A DNA stretch of 25,414 nt from positions 1-25,414 of IMG/VR virus record IMGVR_UViG_3300025276_000199; one strand, given 5' to 3'. This DNA is from a virus. Both the position numbers and the translations under genes were made by a program. Positions 5,431 to 13,667 of this stretch are shown one piece after another. Position 1 is the first letter of the stretch, and every line of letters starts with the position of its first letter. Under the pieces are notes generated by a model. That model was not told the DNA's origin. It saw nothing but the letters and a program-made list of their open reading frames with translations, and searched no databases.

Positions 5431-8055
5431 ATGGCCATTGAACGCGGCGTTGATGATGCTGACAAGTTTGATCTTGATATTGAGGACAATTCAAAAGAGA
5501 TTGAAATAAATCTCGACTCTGATCTTGATGATATTGGCGGCATAGACGATATCTTTGGCAATATGGACGACGATCAGAACGAAATCCTTGCAGATGGCAC
5601 CATGCTGGTGGGCGTTCCGCCTGAACCTATGATGGATCAGGGCGGGGATTTCTTTGAAAATCTTGCAGAAGTTATTGATGATGGTGATCTTGGCCGCATT
5701 TATTCTGATTGCATTGCTGATTTTCAAGATGACAAGTCTTCTCGCAAAGAGTGGGAAGAGCAGTACCGTGAGGGTCTTGAATTCCTTGGCATGAAGTTTG
5801 AGGAAAGGACAGAGCCCTTTAATGGCGCGTCAGGCATTATTCATCCGCTACTGGCAGAGTCTGTCACCCAGTTTCAAGCACAAGCCTACAAAGAACTCTT
5901 ACCTTCCGGCGGTCCTGTCAAGACGCAGGTAGTGGGCATGATGAGTCCTAACCTGGATCTTCAGGCAGCAAGAGTTCAGGAGTTCATGAATTACCAGATC
6001 ACTCAGGTAATGAAAGAATATGATCCTGAAACAGACCAATTGCTTTTCTATCTTCCCTTGTCGGGCAGTGCCTTTAGAAAGGTGCATTTCGATCAGGCGC
6101 TGGATCGCCCGGTATCAAGATTTATTCCTTCTGAAAAGCTGGTTGTACCTTATGGTGCTTCTAGTTTGGAGAGCGCCACAAGAATTACTCACATCATTGA
6201 TATGTCGCACAATGATGTTAAAAAATTACAGCAATCAGGTTTTTATAAAAAATCAGACATAAATTACAGCTCAAATCCTTCGTACAGTGATGATGGAGTC
6301 AATGAGGAAATTGATGAGCTTCAAGGCGTTAAGCCTTCTGGTGGCTCAGGATCTGATGAGTGCGAAATACTTGAGATGCATATTGATCTGGATCTTCCAG
6401 GCTTTGAAGATCTTGATGAGGAAGGTGAAGAAACTGGCATTAAGCTGCCGTATATCCTTACCTTGCTGCCCAAACAGTCTACAGTTTTATCTATTCGCAG
6501 AAACTACACTCAAGAAGATGTTTTACGAAAAAGAATAGATTACTTTGTTCATTACAAGTTTCTGCCCGGATTAGGTTTCTACGGCTTTGGCTTGACGCAT
6601 ATGATTGGTGGTTTATCGAGAGGTGCTACCTCGATACTCAGGCAACTGATTGATGCAGGCACATTAGCCAACCTGCCTGGTGGATTTAAAGCCAGAGGCA
6701 TTAGGATCAGAGATGATGATGTGCCTATTCAGCCAGGTGAGTTTAGGGATATGGACGCACCCGGCGGGTCTTTACGGGATGCGTTAATGCCGCTGCCGTT
6801 TAAAGAGCCCAGCGCCACGATGGTAACGCTGTTGGGTATGTTGGTTGATGCGGGTAGGCGATTTGCATCAATTGGAGATATGCAGGTTGGTGATGGCAAT
6901 GCAGAAGCGCCTGTAGGCACGACTGTTGCGTTACTTGAGCGCGGTAGTCGCGTAATGAGTGCAATCCACAAGCGATTGCATTACTCGCAGCGAATAGAAT
7001 TCAACCTGTTAGCAGGATTATTCAGGGATTATCTGCCACCGCAGTATCCGTATATGACTGCCAATGGTGATCAAAGCGTTAAGCAGTCTGACTTTGATGA
7101 TCGCATTGATGTTGTCCCGGTCAGCGACCCCAACATTTTCTCTATGAGTCAGCGCGTTATGATGGCTCAGGAAATGTTAAGGATGGTACAATCAAATCCT
7201 GAAATTCATGGTCCGGTGGGGATATACAATGCGTATAAGCGTATGTATGAAGCAATGGGTGTGCAGCAGGTCGATCAGATTCTGCCACCACCACCACCCC
7301 CGCCGCAGCCACAACCTATTGCAGCGGCTATAGAGAATGCGGGATTTGCAGCCATACAGCCTGCAACGCCTTTCCCGGATCAGGATCATCAAGCGCATAT
7401 TGCAATACATATGGCGTTTTACAATTCCGTTATTTGCCAAACAAATCCGCAGATTCAGGGTATGGTGCAAGCGCATGTCTATGCTCACATTGACATGATA
7501 GCCAGGCAGCAGGCACAGCAAGACCCTGAGATCATGCAGATGCAACAACAGATGCAACAGATGCAACAGATGCAACCACCTATGCAGGGAATGCAGGGAA
7601 TGCCTCCTCAAGGAATGCCTCCGCAGGGTATGGCTCCTCCTCAGGGAATGCCTCCGGGAGCGCCCCCACAACAGAATCCGATGATGCAGCAAATGAACTC
7701 AATGCTTGAAGCAAAGGTTGCTCAGATTACTGCACAGCTAGTGTCTCAGATTGCCCCTGCATTTGAGGCCAAACAGGATGAAGATCCTTTGATAGATCTA
7801 AGGCGAGAAGAGTTGGGTATTAAGTCTGCAGATGTTCAGCGTAAGACAGAAGAAGCTGACAAGAGATTTGGGTTAGATAAAGATCGTATAGATACCCAGA
7901 AAGAGTTGGCCGAAGAAAGAATAGATACTCAGATTGATATTGCAGAAATGAAAGATCAAATTGCGCAGGATAGGTTGGATTTGCAAGAAAAAGTGCAAAT
8001 GGGTAACCTTGCGGAAAAGATGACCAAAAACATGAACGACACTTTTCGGAGATAG
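5431..8055 (+). CDS. Portal protein, P22-like
   Basis: This is the dodecameric portal ring at the capsid vertex, through which DNA enters and leaves. It has 874 residues, long for the family because of extensions at both ends. Residues 1-75 are an acidic Asp-rich lead. The core (about 80-640) includes EEQYREGLEFLGMKFEERTEPF, GASGIIHPLLAESVTQFQA and the strand-rich RKVHFD...FIPSEKLVVPYGA, typical of P22 gp1-type portals. After it come PPPPPPPQP (near 620), a Met/Gln/Pro-rich low-complexity stretch (about 700-755), and a charged C-terminal coiled coil (about 790-870) with repeated RIDTQ and DIAEMKDQIAQDRLDL. The coil could correspond to the helical barrel, as in P22. Neighbours (terminase upstream, scaffold and capsid downstream) fit. 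Confidence 0.9.
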   Translation: MAIERGVDDADKFDLDIEDNSKEIEINLDSDLDDIGGIDDIFGNMDDDQNEILADGTMLVGVPPEPMMDQGGDFFENLAEVIDDGDLGRIYSDCIADFQDDKSSRKEWEEQYREGLEFLGMKFEERTEPFNGASGIIHPLLAESVTQFQAQAYKELLPSGGPVKTQVVGMMSPNLDLQAARVQEFMNYQITQVMKEYDPETDQLLFYLPLSGSAFRKVHFDQALDRPVSRFIPSEKLVVPYGASSLESATRITHIIDMSHNDVKKLQQSGFYKKSDINYSSNPSYSDDGVNEEIDELQGVKPSGGSGSDECEILEMHIDLDLPGFEDLDEEGEETGIKLPYILTLLPKQSTVLSIRRNYTQEDVLRKRIDYFVHYKFLPGLGFYGFGLTHMIGGLSRGATSILRQLIDAGTLANLPGGFKARGIRIRDDDVPIQPGEFRDMDAPGGSLRDALMPLPFKEPSATMVTLLGMLVDAGRRFASIGDMQVGDGNAEAPVGTTVALLERGSRVMSAIHKRLHYSQRIEFNLLAGLFRDYLPPQYPYMTANGDQSVKQSDFDDRIDVVPVSDPNIFSMSQRVMMAQEMLRMVQSNPEIHGPVGIYNAYKRMYEAMGVQQVDQILPPPPPPPQPQPIAAAIENAGFAAIQPATPFPDQDHQAHIAIHMAFYNSVICQTNPQIQGMVQAHVYAHIDMIARQQAQQDPEIMQMQQQMQQMQQMQPPMQGMQGMPPQGMPPQGMAPPQGMPPGAPPQQNPMMQQMNSMLEAKVAQITAQLVSQIAPAFEAKQDEDPLIDLRREELGIKSADVQRKTEEADKRFGLDKDRIDTQKELAEERIDTQIDIAEMKDQIAQDRLDLQEKVQMGNLAEKMTKNMNDTFRR

Positions 8056-8058
8056 GTA

Positions 8059-8232
8059 ATGGCTAACAAGGTAGAGAAAGACGGATTTACAATCAAAGGC
8101 CAAGGTAAGGTTAGCTACGGAAAAACAAAGATTGAAAAGACAGATGCTTCTTCTAAGCCAGGCATGGGCAAAGGTAAATCCCGTGGTGGTGGCGCAGCCC
8201 TTCGTGGCACCAAGTTTGAAGGGATATACTAA
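8059..8232 (+). CDS. Small basic glycine-rich protein (57 aa)
   Basis: This 57-residue protein begins MANKVEKDGFTIKGQG and ends SRGGGAALRGTKFEGIY. It starts 3 bases after the portal stop with GGAGATAGGTA as ribosome site. The terminal pattern Gly-Gly-Gly-Ala-Ala-x-x-Gly resembles the GCGAATGGYG end of the Lys-rich protein at 4249-5244, which hints at a shared interaction. Unknown function; the composition and position match the other small basic proteins around the portal. Confidence 0.65.
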   Translation: MANKVEKDGFTIKGQGKVSYGKTKIEKTDASSKPGMGKGKSRGGGAALRGTKFEGIY

Positions 8233-8249
8233 TAATTCATAATCATTAG
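8229..8249. repeat. AT-rich imperfect palindrome
   Basis: CTAATAATTCATAATCATTAG is a 21-base imperfect inverted repeat overlapping the stop of one small gene and filling the 30-base gap before the next. No T-run follows. It may fold in mRNA or bind a protein; evidence is weak. Confidence 0.3.
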
Positions 8250-8262
8250 TAGAATCTATTTA

Positions 8263-8544
8263 ATGGCAAAAGACGCAAGATTAAAAAGAATTGGTGTTAG
8301 TGGCTACAATAAGCCTAAAAGAACACCTAATCATCCGACTAAAAGTCACGTTGTTGTGGCTAAGTGCGAGGATGGTAGTGTAAAAACTATTCGTTTTGGT
8401 CAACAGGGTGTTAGCGGCGCAGGGAAAAAGCCTCAATCTGCTAAAGACAAAGCTAGAAGAAAGTCTTTTAAGGCCAGACATGCTAAGAATATTGCAAAGG
8501 GCAAGTGTTCTGCGGCTTATTGGTCTAATAGGGTTAAATGGTAG
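8263..8544 (+). CDS. Small basic phage protein (93 aa)
   Basis: This is a 93-residue, strongly basic protein. It reads MAKDARLKRIGVSGYNKPKR at the start, has a strand-like core SHVVVAKCEDGSVKTIRFG, and ends with a basic helical tail (RRKSFKARHAKNIAKGKCSAAYWSNRVKW). The tail pattern Arg-Lys-Ser-Phe-Lys-Ala-Arg-His with a Trp-ended C-terminus recurs in small proteins of marine phages, to my knowledge without assigned function. It contains two cysteines. No clear ribosome site precedes ATG 8263 (AATCTATTTA), unlike its neighbours, so translation may depend on readthrough from the previous gene or on an AT-rich leader. DNA or RNA binding is plausible from charge only. Confidence 0.7.
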   Translation: MAKDARLKRIGVSGYNKPKRTPNHPTKSHVVVAKCEDGSVKTIRFGQQGVSGAGKKPQSAKDKARRKSFKARHAKNIAKGKCSAAYWSNRVKW

Positions 8545-8552
8545 GGGGTTAA

Positions 8553-8723
8553 ATGGCTGCAGGAATGAAGCATTACAAGCGTGACGGTACTTTATACAAA
8601 GGCAATACGCATAAAATGGGTAATGGTAGTTTGCATTCTGGAAAAACACATGGAAAAAAGTCAGTAAAGCTGTACCATTTTAAGGATCTTTCAAAAACAT
8701 CTCAAAAAAAAGCCAAAAAATAA
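8553..8723 (+). CDS. Small basic protein MAAGMKHYKRDG (56 aa)
   Basis: This 56-residue protein begins MAAGMKHYKRDGTLYKGN and ends in a run of lysines (SQKKAKK). It is rich in His, Lys and Gly. GTAGGGGG precedes the ATG by about 5 bases. The pattern Lys-His-Tyr-x-x-Asp-Gly-Thr-x-Tyr-Lys-Gly resembles short phage proteins I have seen near portals, with unknown function. It is the last of the basic small genes before the long Hint-containing protein. Confidence 0.65.
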   Translation: MAAGMKHYKRDGTLYKGNTHKMGNGSLHSGKTHGKKSVKLYHFKDLSKTSQKKAKK

Positions 8724-8766
8724 ATAAAGCCTAGGCGCACCAAACGAGCCAAGATAAGGAGGCATT

Positions 8767-11424
8767 ATGCCAAGAGTAGGAAATCAACACTTTCCGTATA
8801 CAGAAGCGGGTTATGCCGCCGCTGCTAGGGCTAAAAAAGCCAGGGGATATCAAACTGGCGGCTCAGTTATGCCTTATGGCAAATCATCTCCGATTAGCAT
8901 CTCTAGTGGAGGTGGGATTAATCCCAACAACATGTTCACAGACCCAAATCATCCTCTCTATGGTAGGTTCCAGGGCGACACAGCGGCATCCTTCAGGGAT
9001 CAGTTAGAAAAGATCATGAAGAATAGACCGACAGCTCCTCGACCCCCTAGACAAGAGGGCGTAGACAGATACCTGCCTGAGGATCCGCGCCAAAGAAATT
9101 TCCCACCATACATCCCTGGACAAGGGGGCGATTATTACCCCCAGCCTTTGCCTCCTCGCTCTTATGGCGATGACATGAGAAACATTCCTTTCATCCCTGG
9201 TGGTGGAGATGCCACTGGGCAGAACCCTCCTCGCTCTTATGGCGATGACATGAGAAACATTCCTTACATCCCTGGTGGTGGAGATGCCACGTTGCGGAAT
9301 ATATTGAGGAAGCATGGGCAGAACCCTCCGCCTTCAAAAAGCGGTGGTATTTTTGGGGGGCAGTATGTAGATGACCCCGAGCTAAATAGGCTTTACAACC
9401 AATTGAAAATGACAATTGCTTCGGGTGGCGGAGTTATAATGCAAACTCCAGAGGAGTCTGCTGCTTCTTCTCAAGCACAAAGACAATTAGAACAACAGAT
9501 TATTGCGGCAGGTGGCAAGCCATATCAGTATTTTACAAGATTGCCACATGGGGGTTTTACAGAAGGAAGAGGTCCAAGACCCGGATACGACCCAATGACG
9601 GGATCGTATCCAGACAATATAAATCAAAGACCCCCTGCTATACCTGATCTTCCTAGACCAGAACTTCCCGATCTTTTTGGCACAAAACCAAGGAAAATGC
9701 CACCCGTGGCACAACCACCAATGTACGACACCACACCTGAATACAAAACTGAGGAGCCTTTTACCTTTAATAGAGAAGTGACCAACAGTTGTTTTGTCGC
9801 TGGTACGCCTATTGATATGGCGGATGGTAGCTCTAAAAACATTGAAGACATTATCGTTGACGATGAAGTTAATACTCAGGATGGCTCACTAGATACAGTT
9901 ACTTTTGTTCATGATATTCCTGAAGCTTTAAGAACGCTTGTTACGATTAATGACAGGATTACCTGTACCGATTCTCATCCTTTCTTAACAGAAGATGGTT
10001 GGAAGTCTTGTAACCCAGAAGCTTCTAAACCGACTTACGAAGAATACGATATTGAGATCGGTCAACTAACAGTTGGTGATAATCTCGTTACTGTTAATGG
10101 TCCAGAAGAAGTTACTGAGCTAATCAGCAGAGAAGAGCTTGCAAAGGTTTATAACTTTACGACTGATAAAACACACACTTATTTAGTCGATGGTGTTGTT
10201 GCGCATAATAAAAGTTATGCACGACCTTTACCTGATGGGTTTGTTGGGCCAACCGTTATAACTAAAGATCAGTACGATGAGCAACCTTACTACAACCCAG
10301 AAACAGGCGAATCGTTCTGGGCTCCCAGCGGAGGTTATAATACTCCTCCAGGCTGGGTACAAGGGACTAAAGAAGATTACGAAATTTCAGAGTTGAATGC
10401 GAAGAGGGGTATGCCTCCAGGATTTACGGCTTCACCCGGCCCAGCAACGATGGCGTTAGTGCCTTTTTACAATCCAACAACAGGCGAATCTTGGACAGCT
10501 CCCAGCGGAGGTTATAGCTCTGCCCCCGGTTGGGTACAAGGGACTAAAGAAGATTACGAAGCATCTTCAGGTGGGGGAACTGATCTTGATCCTAACGCTA
10601 AGGCTTTTCCTAATGCACCGATGGGATCTCCTCGCGCTTCGTTAACTAATGCTGGCTTGGCATACTTGAAACGCACTGGACAACCGATACCAGGCGAAGC
10701 ACCTGCATCTGGAGGAGCTGATCTTGATCCTAACGCTAAGGCTTTTCCTAATGCACCGATGGGATCTCCTCGCGCTTCGTTAACTAATGCTGGCTTGGCA
10801 TATCTGAAACGCACTGGACAACCGATACCAGGCGAAGCATCTTCAGGTGGAGGAGCTGATCCTGATCCTGACGCTATGGCTTTCCCCGATGCACAGCCGG
10901 GAGAACCGGGCTACGGGCTAACTAATTATGGTTTAGGATACATGCGGCGAAAGGGTCAGCAGATACCAGGCGAAGCGCCACCGCCTCAAGCTGATACACC
11001 ACCACCGACTCCACCCCAAGCTCGTAACTACGGTGTAGACAGAGCAGGCAAACCTTTAACAGAAGCTGCCTATAACTGGATTATTAGCCGAGGCGGGAAA
11101 GACTTAAACAATGATGGAAGAATTAATTCGCAAGAACTAGAAGCGTATCACACCGCTCAAGCTGCTCCTCCACCACCGCCACCACCGCCTGTATCTCAAA
11201 ATCTTTTGGGTGGCCAGATGTACGCCAACCAACCATCAGCAACTGCCAACATGACAACAATGCAAAATCCATATGTCTTTGGTGGATATGGTGCTCCGCC
11301 ATCAATGCCGTATGCGGGAATGGCTACTCCCCAGATTCCTTCAATCATGGGGATGTCTCCTCAGGCATACTATGGCGGTTCTGCTCAAGTAGGTATGGCT
11401 GATCCAACACAAAGAGTGTCGTAG
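8767..11424 (+). CDS. Repeat-rich virion-module protein with intein-like Hint domain
   Basis: This 885-residue Pro/Gly-rich protein has a near-perfect AAGGAGG ribosome site. Residues 1-340 are low complexity, with a 25-residue tandem repeat. Residues 342-481 are a Hint (intein-like) domain: CFVAGTPIDMADGS (Cys342 first residue), block B Thr401-Asp-Ser-His404, block F VYNFTTDKTHTYLVDG, and terminal AHN (Asn481). The residue after Asn481 is Lys482, not Cys/Ser/Thr, so it looks like a bacterial intein-like (BIL) domain rather than a standard intein. At 140 residues it has no homing endonuclease. Two YNP-TTGES-type repeats follow, then three 46-residue repeats, a canonical EF-hand loop DLNNDGRINSQE (779-790), and Pro/Tyr/Gly/Met-rich C-terminal 90 residues. 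Role unknown; position suggests a virion or assembly protein that is auto-processed. Confidence 0.75.
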   Translation: MPRVGNQHFPYTEAGYAAAARAKKARGYQTGGSVMPYGKSSPISISSGGGINPNNMFTDPNHPLYGRFQGDTAASFRDQLEKIMKNRPTAPRPPRQEGVDRYLPEDPRQRNFPPYIPGQGGDYYPQPLPPRSYGDDMRNIPFIPGGGDATGQNPPRSYGDDMRNIPYIPGGGDATLRNILRKHGQNPPPSKSGGIFGGQYVDDPELNRLYNQLKMTIASGGGVIMQTPEESAASSQAQRQLEQQIIAAGGKPYQYFTRLPHGGFTEGRGPRPGYDPMTGSYPDNINQRPPAIPDLPRPELPDLFGTKPRKMPPVAQPPMYDTTPEYKTEEPFTFNREVTNSCFVAGTPIDMADGSSKNIEDIIVDDEVNTQDGSLDTVTFVHDIPEALRTLVTINDRITCTDSHPFLTEDGWKSCNPEASKPTYEEYDIEIGQLTVGDNLVTVNGPEEVTELISREELAKVYNFTTDKTHTYLVDGVVAHNKSYARPLPDGFVGPTVITKDQYDEQPYYNPETGESFWAPSGGYNTPPGWVQGTKEDYEISELNAKRGMPPGFTASPGPATMALVPFYNPTTGESWTAPSGGYSSAPGWVQGTKEDYEASSGGGTDLDPNAKAFPNAPMGSPRASLTNAGLAYLKRTGQPIPGEAPASGGADLDPNAKAFPNAPMGSPRASLTNAGLAYLKRTGQPIPGEASSGGGADPDPDAMAFPDAQPGEPGYGLTNYGLGYMRRKGQQIPGEAPPPQADTPPPTPPQARNYGVDRAGKPLTEAAYNWIISRGGKDLNNDGRINSQELEAYHTAQAAPPPPPPPPVSQNLLGGQMYANQPSATANMTTMQNPYVFGGYGAPPSMPYAGMATPQIPSIMGMSPQAYYGGSAQVGMADPTQRVS
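9151..9300 (+). repeat. Two tandem 75-bp in-frame repeats
   Basis: Copies at 9151-9225 and 9226-9300 encode PRSYGDDMRNIPFIPGGGDAT-type units of 25 residues. The main block of about 60 bases is nearly identical between copies, suggesting recent duplication. Confidence 0.8.
10581..10994 (+). repeat. Three tandem 138-bp in-frame repeats
   Basis: The units start at 10581, 10719 and 10857, each 138 bases or 46 residues. The first two are almost identical in DNA (LDPNAKAFPNAPMGSPRASL units), while the third is diverged (DPDAMAFPDAQPGEPGYGL). Each ends with a GQPIPGEA- or GQQIPGEA-type motif. Confidence 0.85.
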
Positions 11425-11433
11425 GCTGGTTAA

Positions 11434-11631
11434 ATGGATTCAGTAAATTTAGCAAACTTTATACATGAAAAGATAAAGCAACTTGAAGGCGACAGAGTCG
11501 AGTATGTTTCAAGTGGCAATATCAAAGACATGGAGGATTACCGATTCGTAATGGGTGAATTATCTGCGCTTCGCACCCTGCGAGATGAACTTAGGAAAGC
11601 GTTGCAAAGTGAAGGAGATTTCGATGAGTGA
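11434..11631 (+). CDS. Small helical phage protein (65 aa)
   Basis: This 65-residue acidic/basic helical protein begins MDSVNLANFIHEKIKQLEG and has a second helix around FVMGELSALRTLRDELRKAL, probably forming a two-helix hairpin. The asymmetric Leu/Ile spacing suggests a coiled coil. The family is not recognised, though short helical proteins of this type are frequent between portal and capsid genes. The ribosome site is weak (AGGCTGGTTAA). Its last 8 bases overlap the start of the GroES-like gene, so the two are translationally coupled. Confidence 0.65.
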   Translation: MDSVNLANFIHEKIKQLEGDRVEYVSSGNIKDMEDYRFVMGELSALRTLRDELRKALQSEGDFDE

Positions 11632-12064
11632 TCTGGCAACAGACATAATCGCAGAACCGTCTTTAAAAGACGCATATGTACCAGAAGAAAGCAAAATTTT
11701 AGATCCAACTGTTCTAGATAAATCACTAGTGGAACGGATGCCAACCCCGGTTGGGTGGCGTTTGCTGGTGTTACCTTACAAAGGGAAAGGAAAAACGGAT
11801 GCCGGTATTCTGTTAACTAAACAGACTACTGACAGAGAAAGTTTAGCGACTGTAGTGGCTTATGTGCTAAAGGTCGGTCCTATTGCGTATCAAGATGAAG
11901 GCAAGTTTGCTGGAGAAGCTTGGTGCAAAAAAGGCGATTGGGTGCTAATAGGTAGATATGCAGGTGCTCGTTTTTCTTTAGAGGATGATGCTGAAGTACG
12001 AATCATTAATGATGATGAAGTTATTGGCACCATATTAAATCCCAACGATATTAAAGCTTTGTGA
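11624..12064 (+). CDS. GroES-like co-chaperonin
   Basis: This 146-residue protein is likely a phage version of the GroEL lid, as T4 gp31 is. After an N-terminal extension of about 38 residues, VGWRLLVLPYKGKGKTDAGILLTK aligns by eye with the first GroES strand and mobile loop; Ile62-Leu63-Leu64 replaces the GroES Ile-Val-Leu that contacts GroEL. VVAYVLKVGP matches the segment after the loop, and KKGDWVLIGRYAG matches the VKVGDIVIF-type segment. The C-terminus DDEVIGTI resembles the GroES end. I chose ATG 11624 because AGGAG lies 7 bases upstream; the longer frame from 11555 would overlap the previous gene deeply. Placement just before scaffold and capsid genes suits a capsid-folding role. Confidence 0.8.
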   Translation: MSDLATDIIAEPSLKDAYVPEESKILDPTVLDKSLVERMPTPVGWRLLVLPYKGKGKTDAGILLTKQTTDRESLATVVAYVLKVGPIAYQDEGKFAGEAWCKKGDWVLIGRYAGARFSLEDDAEVRIINDDEVIGTILNPNDIKAL

Positions 12065-12072
12065 GGTAGGTC

Positions 12073-13161
12073 ATGACAGAAGAAACTTTAAGCGATGCTC
12101 TCGCTAATTTAAACGATGACAATATAAAAAAAGCTGCTGTTCCAGAGAACATGAGAAAAACTTCTTCTGAAGTTCCTCAGGAAGAGTCTACTTTTATAGA
12201 GTTAAGTGATGAAGATGTTGCCGCAGTCTCTCCTATTACTAAAGACGAAGTTCGTGAGGATTTTGACAAAGCTCCTATAGGTGAAGACGAACAAGAGCTA
12301 ACTGAGGTAGAAAAAAAATCAAGGACAGCCCAGGGCCGAATTAACCAGGCTGTTAAGCAGGCTAAAGATTATCAGCGCAGAGAGCTTCAAGCTTTGCAAT
12401 ACGCCAAACAATTGCAGGAAGACAACAAAAAGTTATCTTCTCAAGTGCAACTCACTAATCAGACAACAGCAGATGAAAATTTAAAAATTTCAAAAAGCTA
12501 TAAGGATGAGTTTGAAGGCAGAGTAGAAGCAGAGGCGCAATCTGCAAAAGCTTCTTTGACTAAAGCTTATGAGTCTGGCGATCCTGAATCAATGGCTAAT
12601 GCTCAACAAGCATTAGCTAGGGCAGAATCTGAAAGAAGCTCTCTTGAGCAATATAAGAGAGAATTAGCCCAGTACGAAGTGGATATGCAGGCCTGGAATC
12701 ACAACCAAGCAAGACAGAGGCAAGCTGATGAAGCTCAGTACCAGCAGCAACAGCAGCGGCCTCAACAACAACCTCAGTATTCTGAGCCTTCTCAAAAGGC
12801 TCAAGGGTGGGCAGAAAAGAATGAATGGTTTGGTGTTGATAAGATAATGACAAGCACAGCCATGGTAATACATCAAGAATTAGCTGAGTCTGGAATTGAC
12901 TTAGAGTCTAATGAATACTATTCTAATTTGGACAATAGATTACGCGAAGAACTTCCAAACAGGTTCAAAGCGGAAAACAACGCAGGAAACAGCGGAAAGC
13001 CCGTCCAAACCGTAGTTTCCGGTACGCGCACAACAGGAAATGGACGCAGTCAAAACGACCGTAGAGTTGAGCTTACCCCTAGTGAGCAGGCATTAGCCAA
13101 GAAACTAGGTGTTCCGTTCAAGGAATACGCGAAACAAAAAATGAGGTTACAGGCATCATGA
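12073..13161 (+). CDS. Probable capsid scaffolding protein
   Basis: This 362-residue, mainly helical, hydrophilic protein is probably the internal scaffold that templates the prohead. Residues 1-85 are acidic. Residues 90-210 form long charged helices with coiled-coil spacing (QAVKQAKDYQRRELQALQYA, then RAESERSSLEQYKREL). A Gln-rich linker lies at about 220-237. Residues 240-300 hold a conserved-looking domain (AEKNEWFGVDKIM, ESNEYYSNLDNRLREELP), followed by a Ser/Thr/Gly linker and a basic C-terminal helix (PFKEYAKQKMRLQ), which is where P22-type scaffolds bind coat protein. GAGGTAGG is the ribosome site. It lies two genes ahead of the decoration and capsid genes. The family is assigned from architecture and order. 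Confidence 0.75.
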   Translation: MTEETLSDALANLNDDNIKKAAVPENMRKTSSEVPQEESTFIELSDEDVAAVSPITKDEVREDFDKAPIGEDEQELTEVEKKSRTAQGRINQAVKQAKDYQRRELQALQYAKQLQEDNKKLSSQVQLTNQTTADENLKISKSYKDEFEGRVEAEAQSAKASLTKAYESGDPESMANAQQALARAESERSSLEQYKRELAQYEVDMQAWNHNQARQRQADEAQYQQQQQRPQQQPQYSEPSQKAQGWAEKNEWFGVDKIMTSTAMVIHQELAESGIDLESNEYYSNLDNRLREELPNRFKAENNAGNSGKPVQTVVSGTRTTGNGRSQNDRRVELTPSEQALAKKLGVPFKEYAKQKMRLQAS

Positions 13162-13634
13162 CAAGCAATAAAACTGCTGGATCGAAGAGAGCCCCAAGGA
13201 GTCAAACTGCTAGGGGTAGCAAAACGACTAGGCAACCATGGAAGCCGCCTCAGGCACTAGAAACACCAGAAGCACCGGAAGGTATGCGTTATCGGTGGAT
13301 AAGAACTCATATTCGTAATGAAGATGACAAAACTAATGTCCATAAAAGATTTCAGGAAGGTTATGAGCCTGTGAATCCATCTGAGGTTGAAGGCTTTGAT
13401 TTGCCTACAATTGACGAAGGGAAACACGCTGGAACTGTTGGCGTTGGTGGGTTGCTTCTTGCCAAGATACCGGAAGAAACGGCAAACGAAAGAAACGCTT
13501 ATTACGAGCAGCAGACTGAAAATCAGATGAATGCTGTAGATAATAATCTTATGCGTGAAAGCGATCCTAGAATGCCGATACAACAAGAACGCAAAAGCAA
13601 GGTGACGTTTGGTGCTTCTGGTAAAAACGATTAA
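13158..13634 (+). CDS. Conserved-type phage protein of unknown role (158 aa)
   Basis: This 158-residue protein overlaps the scaffold gene by ATGA, so it is translationally coupled. A basic, Thr/Ser/Lys-rich tail (1-32) is followed by a compact region MRYRWIRTHIRNEDDKTNVHKR...GYEPVNPSEVEGF, then DEGKHAGTVGVGGLLLAKIPEE, and a helical Gln/Asn-rich C-terminus ending in VTFGAS. I recall this RWIR...NV-KR-EGYE layout from proteins just before phage capsid genes, but the function is unknown to me. A minor head or assembly factor is likely from position. Confidence 0.7.
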   Translation: MTSNKTAGSKRAPRSQTARGSKTTRQPWKPPQALETPEAPEGMRYRWIRTHIRNEDDKTNVHKRFQEGYEPVNPSEVEGFDLPTIDEGKHAGTVGVGGLLLAKIPEETANERNAYYEQQTENQMNAVDNNLMRESDPRMPIQQERKSKVTFGASGKND

Positions 13635-13667
13635 CTTTTGATTGTGTTTATTAAGGAGAACTAAGAA

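Noticed and set aside
7192-7692. Minus-strand His/Leu/Arg-rich frame
   Set aside because: Antisense shadow of the Met/Gln/Pro-rich part of the portal gene.
9790-10209. Full intein with homing endonuclease
   Set aside because: Only about 140 residues, no endonuclease motifs, and the residue after the terminal Asn is Lys rather than Cys, Ser or Thr.
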